A program made the position numbers and the translations under genes. From Panonychus citri (lineage: Eukaryota; Arthropoda; Arachnida; Trombidiformes; Tetranychidae), in the NCBI RefSeq assembly GCF_014898815.1, contig NW_026515548.1, positions 1,656,501 to 1,720,500 on the forward strand: DNA of 64,000 nucleotides, written 5' to 3'. A model generated the notes under the pieces. It searched no databases. It was not told where the DNA came from and saw only the letters and a list, made by a program, of their open reading frames with translations. The stretch's first letter is position 1; every line of letters starts with the position of its first letter. Positions 57,701 through 64,000 of this stretch are shown here, piece after piece.

Positions 57701-60700
57701 ATCAGGGAAATCGTCACTTCTTTTGGCAATAATGAAAGAAATTATTGTTAAAAGTGGAACCATTGATATAAATGGTACTTTATCTTATGCTTCACAAGAA
57801 TCATGGACATGGAATGCAAGTATTCGAGATAATATAACATTCGGACAATCGTTCGATGAGCAAAGATACAGAAAAGTACTCGAAGTAACTGCTTTACAAA
57901 GAGATGTAGAGATCCTGCCTTATGGAGATAAGACACTTGTCGGTGAACGAGGGGTTGGATTAAGTGGCGGTCAAAGGGCAAGAGTTAATCTCGCCAGGTA
58001 AGAATTACTAGTGAATCAATTTAGATTTGTTTCTTTTCTAACCTTCATTTTTCTTCTTTCTTGTTTTTTTAAGAGCAATTTATCGTGAAGCAGATATTTA
58101 CCTATTCGACGATCCATTAAGCGCTGTAGATGCGAGTGTCGCTGCAACGATCTTCCAAAAGTCAGTTAAATCTAAATTAATGGACTAATGATAAATTGTC
58201 AAACTCTTATTAATTATTTTCTTTTACCTCTCATGTACATTCAGATGTTTCAAAGATTATCTCAAGGATAAGGTTGTTGTTTTGGTAACTCATCAAATTC
58301 AATTCTTGCGACGAGCAGACAAAGTTTTAGTCTTGAATGAAGGAAAATCTAAATTCTATGAAGATTCATCAGAATTTGACGATGGACCCATGGGAGTTGG
58401 TTTAGCTATTACTCAGAACCAACCGAGTGGTAAAGCCCCACAAGAACGTAAAAAGTTAGAACGGTCAGACTCGACGATATCAACCATTTCCATTTCATCT
58501 GAAATCGCTGATACCATCGAGGAACAAGTTACACTTGATGAGCCGAGAATTGCTGAAGAAAGTAAAAGTACCGGTGGAGTTGCTTCTTGGGTCTATTGGG
58601 CTTATATCAAAGCAGGAGCAAATGTATTCACAATAATCATTTGTATTCTACTCAATTTAGTTTCTCAATTGCTGTTCAATGGTACTGACATTTGGTTATC
58701 TGTTTGGACTAATGGAGTTCAAGGAGAATCAACAGTCAATACTATTCCAATGATCTCCCTAAACGAAACCATAATTTCGAATGACACTATTATCGAGCCT
58801 CAAGATTCACAATTGACCTACAACTCGATTGTTTACTCTGTCATGATTGTCGCTCTTATGATTATCACACTTGCCCGTTCATTACTTTTCTTTTACATGT
58901 GCAACTCGTCATCAATTAATCTACACAATTCAATCTTTTTCCGAGTCTTAAGATCACCAATGTCTCTCTTTGAAAGTCAACCAATAGGTAATAATAAGAA
59001 AAACTTTTGATTATCGTCAATAAGATTCACTTACAAGACCTTTTTCCATTTCTTTCAGGTCGAATTCTCAATCGTTTCTCCCGTGACTTGGGTATTCTTG
59101 ATGAGCTTCTCCCTCTCAATGCTTATACTCTTATTCTAGTAAGACTCATTATACTAGAGCTTTGATTAAATAATTACATTGTAATTCTATTGATTTTCAA
59201 TTTAGACGTCATTCCAAGTTACTGGAATTCTGGTTACCGTCACTTACGTATCTTGGTATTTAGCTTTCCCAGCTATCGGATTAATGGTTTTAGCTATGAT
59301 CTGGAGAGCAATTTATATTCCAACGGGACAAGCAATTAAGCGTCTCGAAGCTATAAGTACGTTGAATGACAAGACAACCACAAGTAAAATCTATTACCGT
59401 TATATTTATTCATTATTCTGATTTTCAGCTCGAAGTCCAGTCTATTCTCATATTTCATTGACAATTGATGGTCTACCTACGATCAGAGCATTTGGAACTG
59501 AAGAAATGTTCAGAGATCAGTTTCGCATTATTTTGAACAATCACTCTTCAACCTGGTTCCTTTTCCTTTGTGCGTCTAGAAGTTTAGGAATGTGGATCGA
59601 TTGGACTTGTGTAGTTTATGTTACAATTACGACTTTTGTTCTGATAACTAATTCTGGATGTAAGTTTGAAACTCCTTCGAGAAAACCTTATTCATGATAT
59701 TGATTGAATTTTGTGTCTTACAAAGTGGTGCCCGCTGGAGACGCAGGAATGGCTTTATCGAATGCCGTTGGACTAACTGGGTTAATGCAATACTTTATTC
59801 GACAATCGACCGAATTTGAGAGTCAGATGACTTCCGTTGAACGTGTTGTTGAATATACTAAGTTGAGTTTAGAAGCCGAATTGGAGAGTGAGAAACCACC
59901 GCCACCCGAATGGCCAACAAAAGGTCTAATCAAGTTCAATGGAGTAACACTTAAATATCCAACAGCACCCAAGCCAACCTTGGAAGATATTACAATCATC
60001 ATCGAGCCTGGTGAAAAGATTGGTGTTGTTGGTAGAACTGGGGCTGGTAAGAGCTCGTTGTTATCATGTCTATTTAGAATCGTGGAGTTTGAAGGAGCCC
60101 TTGAAATTGATGGAATAAATATTCAGAATATTGGTCTTCATGATTTACGGAAAAAAGTTTCAATCATTCCTCAAGAGCCAGTTCTTTTCGCTGGAACAGT
60201 TCGAACCAATTTAGATCCATTTAATGAGCATAAAGACCACGAACTATGGGAAGCACTTGACGATGTTCAGTTGAAAGAAACAGTTCTTGAGTTACATGAC
60301 CATCTTGACCATGAAATAAGAGAAGGTGGATCAAACTTTTCTGTTGGACAACGACAGTTGGTCTGTCTTGGTCGAGCTTTGCTTCGTAATAATAAAGTTC
60401 TAGTGATTGATGAGGCAACAGCAAATGTCGATCTTAAAACGGACTCTCTTATCCAACATACGATTCGAACAAAATTTTCCAAATGTACCGTGTTGACAAT
60501 TGCCCATCGACTAAATACCATCATTGACTCTAATCGTGTTCTAGTAAGTACATTTGTTTACATGTTCAAATCAAAACTTCATTTACCTTACGATTCATTC
60601 ATATCTTGTTTTTGGTTTTATCATCGTAGGTTTTAGATGCAGGTCAAGTGGTTGAATTTGATATTCCATATGAACTGTTACAGAAAAAATCGTCAATATT

Positions 60701-60827
60701 TTCGCAACTTGTCACTCAAACAGGAAAATCGATGAGCGCAAAATTACTCAAGATGGCTGCTGATGCTAGACCACAAAAGGAAAACATCATGAGTGAACAT
60801 CATGAAGATAATCATGAAGATATTTGA
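54755..60827 (+). CDS. ABCC-subfamily (MRP-type) ABC transporter, 14 exons, 1320 aa
   Basis: Second full-size ABCC exporter, paralogous to the one at 1375-6422. Exons: 54755-54831, 54906-55019, 56236-56344, 56419-56727, 56816-57105, 57178-57427, 57492-57997, 58074-58160, 58245-58987, 59059-59138, 59206-59356, 59429-59659, 59726-60543, 60630-60827; every phase closes. NBD1 is canonical, with GAVGSGKSS near residue 450, LSGGQRARVNLAR and IYLFDDPLSAVD. NBD2 has GRTGAGKSS near 1086, FSVGQRQL, VLVIDEATA and AHR. There is no TMD0. The linker is Ser/Glu-rich. The C-terminus is His/Glu/Asp-rich (HHEDNHED). The unusually long second intron (1.2 kb) contains a 622-bp inverted-repeat element. A polyadenylation signal AATAAA lies at 61086-61091. 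Substrate unknown; probably organic anions or conjugates. Confidence 0.95.
55559..56180. mobile_element. 622-bp non-autonomous transposon (MITE) in an ABCC intron
   Basis: Terminal inverted repeats of about 29 bp are perfect: the left end starts acctgtggggataaatttt and the right end is its complement. They are bounded by TA on each side (55557-55558, 56181-56182), as in Tc1/mariner-type insertion. The interior is AT-rich with no transposase; a minus-strand open stretch inside shows no family features. The splice sites of the host intron lie outside it, so the gene stays intact. Confidence 0.88.
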
Positions 60828-61155
60828 ATGTATAAAATGACGAATATGGAAAAGTAAAAATGTTCAAATGATAATGTAGAAGAGAATACGAAAATTTTGT
60901 ATAGTTTGAATACGATCACGTATAAATAACAGTCTGAGAATGTGTAGATTAAACTTTACAGTCATTTCAACTTGAATTGGTAGTTTCTTTACAATGAAAT
61001 GGAAAATTTTTAAAATGAATTGGCTAGCCATTAAGGTGAAAGCCTTAACTCCTTAATCCTTTTATGAGAAATTGGAGTTTCTTTAAATAAAATGGAAATT
61101 TTTGCAAATCAATTGGCACTTCGAAATAGACTTCGAGCTTGATAAGTTCTAATTA
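60828..61155. other. 3' flank of the second ABCC gene
   Basis: Holds the 3' untranslated region with AATAAA at 61086-61091. It ends at the TA target of the Tigger-type element, so the transposon sits only about 65 bases past the putative polyadenylation signal. Confidence 0.6.
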
Positions 61156-62442
61156 CACTCCACACCTCTGTTAAGGAAACACCGTTTTCTAAGTCGCCAT
61201 CTAGTAGCATAATAGTTAGAATATCAATCAGACGATTATGTCACACAAGATTATGTTTAAGTAAAACATGAATAAATTAACTGTTTCTATTAAAGTGAAT
61301 ATACTAAATCAAATTAGTGAAGGTGAAATGCAACGAGCAACATGGTGTTAACCCTTCAACTGTAACAAAGATCAAACAAAAGGAACAAAAACATCGAGAG
61401 CTTTTTGTAAAAGACGAGAAAGTTTCGTTTGTACAATGTTAGTACCCAAAGAGTTGATGACAAAATTTTAGAATTTGTGAAAACCGCTAATTCGAAAGGA
61501 TTTTCAATCAACCATCGAATAATCAAAGCAAAAGCAATTGGATTAGCTGATGATGAAGGTAAAAGTCTGAAAGGTAATCCAAGTTGGTTTGAAAAGTTCA
61601 AAAAAAGAACGGGTTTAACTTATAATCAGGCTCGAGGTGAAGCTAAATCGGCCAATATGGACGTTGTTGAATCTTGGTTTGAAACTGAATTACCTCAAAT
61701 AATATTAGCTCATAGTGGTTACGAAATTTGGAACGCCGATGAAACTGGATTAATATATAAATCGATTGATTAACGGTCATACTTTCATGAAGAAGCAGAT
61801 AAACACGGAATTAAACAACATAAGGAAAGAGTCACAATCTTGTTTGCGGTTTGAGCTGATGGTAAAAAAACCCACTTGTCGACGGAAAAAGTGCTAAGCC
61901 TAGACCATTTAAAGAAATACTTTATAACACCAAAAAATTAGAGATTGATTACAATCATAGTAAGAAAGGTTGGATCACTACGAGTATTTTTGAAAAATGG
62001 TTGACAAATTGCAATCAAGAGCTTCAACAAAAAAAAAATATTATTTATCGACAATTGTCGACCTCACATCACCACCGAAGGTCTAAATTGGTCCAACATA
62101 AAAATAGTATTCTTACCACCCGGAACAACCAGTCACTGTCAACCATTAGACCACACTTCATCACACAAGTGACCTTAATGTTTTTCTTTCTAGTTTAATG
62201 GGAACAAATGAATCTATTGAAGATTTAACTAAATCAATAACTTTACTTGAGGCTATTCAATGGATATCAGAATGTTGGTCAAAGGTAACACAACTAACAA
62301 TAACTAATTGTTTTCAAAAGTGTAAATTTTTCTTAATTAAAATTACACTACATTATTATATATATATTTATTATCACACAGAGACTCAAGAAGTTGTCTT
62401 AAAAGAGGTAAACAAAAATTGTTTTCACAGAGGTGTGGAGTG
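61156..62442 (+). mobile_element. Degenerate Tigger/pogo-type DNA transposon
   Basis: Bounded by 16-bp perfect inverted repeats (cactccacacctctgt) and TA target duplications at 61154-61155 and 62443-62444. It encodes a broken transposase in several frames. An N-terminal CENP-B-type helix-turn-helix piece (GVNPSTVTKIKQK) is followed by a domain with WFEKFKKRTGL. The DDE core is recognisable from NADETGLIYKS, then FIDN-type and FLPPGTTSHCQPLD stretches near 62050-62150. Frameshifts and stops are frequent, so it is dead. The 1287-bp length is short for an autonomous Tigger, so internal deletion is likely. Confidence 0.88.
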
Positions 62443-62490
62443 TAAGCCAATTCATTCAGTGTTATGACCATGTCTTCCCCTAAGATTTAA

Positions 62491-62750
62491 TATAACAAAA
62501 TTCCTGATTCTGTTAAAAAAATAATCATTGATTCTGACAATCAAGGAAAAAGAGTGAAATTGATTTCTGAAATAGTGAAAATTACTCCATCAACAATTAA
62601 CAATATTATTCAACGTTGGAAAAAGTTCGATCATTCTCCTAAACCAAGAGGACACCAAAATTGAGTAATGAACAAAAACAAGAAATTAGGTCATGGGTTG
62701 ATGATAATTGTCAATTAACTCTTGATTTATTTAATAGTGGAAGAACGAAG
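62491..62750 (+). pseudogene. Tc1/mariner-like transposase helix-turn-helix remnant
   Basis: The first part reads IPDSVKKIIIDSDNQGKRVK then ISEIVKITPSTINNIIQRWK, a typical first helix-turn-helix of Tc1-type transposases. After a one-base shift near 62653 the frame continues TPKLSNEQKQEIRSWVDDN, the usual link to the second helix-turn-helix. No DDE catalytic part follows. It lies just outside the Tigger element and is a separate remnant. Confidence 0.6.
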
Positions 62751-64000
62751 AAATGAATCAGTAGCAAAAATGATGATTTTATCATCACCATCAGAGATTC
62801 GAAAAAACTTTTCACTCGAACTCGATTTTAGACTTTCAAGTACACTGATATCACTTAAAGAACGAGGCAGAGCTAGTGTCTTGATAGTTTTAAGGTGAAC
62901 TTCATGTTTTTCCTATTCTCTTTCTTTTTTCTCCTTTTTCTCCTTTTTATCCATTTTTGTTTAGTTGGCACCTTTATGGTGACCAACTCGGAACTAATTG
63001 TAGTTCATTAAGTTAACCTTGTTTAATTTAATTGCTTGGATCTCTTAATTAATTAAAGTGATTAAAACAAACTACCTGCGTGATTATTATTGGCCAATGT
63101 CAAAGGTTTGATTTAATAAATTTATATTGACCTTACAACGTTGGAAGTTGGAACACTGGAAACCCAGAAAAACGTGCTCTTATAATTGTCCTTTTGATTT
63201 GATGAAAAGTTGACAGTCAGGCGGCTTTTTCCTGACAAGGAATTTGAATCATTGTTAGGACTTTATTTGCCTTATTGAAAGTTAATTTTATATTAAGTTT
63301 CACTTCGAGTAATGGGATTGGAATTAGAAACTTTTCTGTTCATTGTTGACTATTCTTAGAGGTTCATGAGAATGTCACGATTTTGAAACAATATTATCGT
63401 CAATTAGATTCACTTTACCCTTACATTCTGCTCGAACACAACACCAGTAGTTTGAATCACCAACACTTGTTTCTTTCGATGAACATAATCATTTAAAACT
63501 AATAATTTAGAATTTCTATTCAAACTCAGAAATCATTATTCACTTATGTTGAATAAAAAACTTAAGTAACAATTAAGAAGAAATTTATTATTTACAATAC
63601 ACGCGAATTTATTGAACTAGTGAAATGACAAGAAAAAACTTGGCTGGACTTCGGATTAGGTCCGCACGTTTAGAGACCTGAAATTTTTTGTACATATAGC
63701 TCATGTCAAACTACATATTATGTGCGAGTGTGGAATTGAGGAAAGATCTAGTTCCTGACATACAGGGCTTCAAAGTTGGATTTTGCCATAGAGCTCTATG
63801 GGTAAAAATGAAGTTTTCCTGTATACATACTAATGCTTTTTACCTCTTGATTTTTGTATATGTTATACCTTATGGTATGAAGTATCATCATGAAAAAAAT
63901 TAAGACTCTAGCTATCATGGCTGAGTACTTATAGTGTGTTCTTTATGAGACTTTATTCGTCTTTTACTATAATTAATGAACTACTGCATATAGAAGTACT
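62751..64000. other. Right-end intergenic sequence, no supported gene
   Basis: No coding exon that I can assign. An open stretch near 62755-62890 is not recognised. A segment near 63705-63800 (tatgtgcgag... acagggcttcaaa...) loosely resembles the interior of the 209-bp element at 40017 and may be a related repeat. Confidence 0.45.

Overview
The window is nuclear DNA of an arthropod, most likely a spider mite close to Tetranychus urticae. It is AT-rich and split by many short introns of about 45-100 bp. It combines gene families known to be expanded in that lineage: ABCC transporters, a bacterial-type UDP-glycosyltransferase, carboxyl/cholinesterases, gustatory receptors, a serine-rich silk protein and a cellular RNA-dependent RNA polymerase (RdRP). 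The species name is an inference from this combination; no marker gene is present.

Layout. 1-6.4 kb: an intact 16-exon ABCC transporter on the minus strand. 7.6-14.5 kb: a serine/glycine/alanine repeat protein resembling mite fibroin (minus), with about 28 copies of a ~231-bp repeat and three frame-breaking indels. 16-20 kb: a two-exon UDP-glycosyltransferase and a four-exon MFSD4/NaGLT1-like sugar transporter (both minus). 21.4-36 kb: three carboxylesterase copies on the plus strand, the first intact and the other two broken. Copies two and three each sit next to a gustatory receptor copy inside a duplicated block of about 3.4 kb. 29-50 kb: an RdRP cluster, all on the minus strand. It holds one complete 1505-residue RdRP with the DxDGD catalytic motif, four proteins that match only its N-terminal half (three with intact frames), and several small RdRP fragments. 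49.9-53 kb: a third gustatory receptor (minus) and an F-box/leucine-rich protein (plus). 54-61 kb: a relic ABCC exon, then a second intact 14-exon ABCC transporter (plus) with a 622-bp inverted-repeat element in one intron. 61-62.8 kb: a dead Tigger/pogo transposon and a Tc1-type helix-turn-helix remnant. The last kilobase holds no gene I can support.

How it fits together. ABCC pumps, the glycosyltransferase and esterases are classic detoxification and conjugation families, and the gustatory receptors are chemosensory, so much of the window looks like an accessory host-plant and xenobiotic response region evolving by duplication and loss. The RdRP cluster is the most unusual part: polymerase-less N-terminal paralogues with intact reading frames surround a catalytically complete enzyme. 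Gene ends were built by hand from splice sites and checked by codon phase. The complete genes (two ABCCs, UGT, MFS, esterase 1, two receptors, F-box, RdRP) all close in frame. One RdRP junction (exon 2/3) uses a weak donor.
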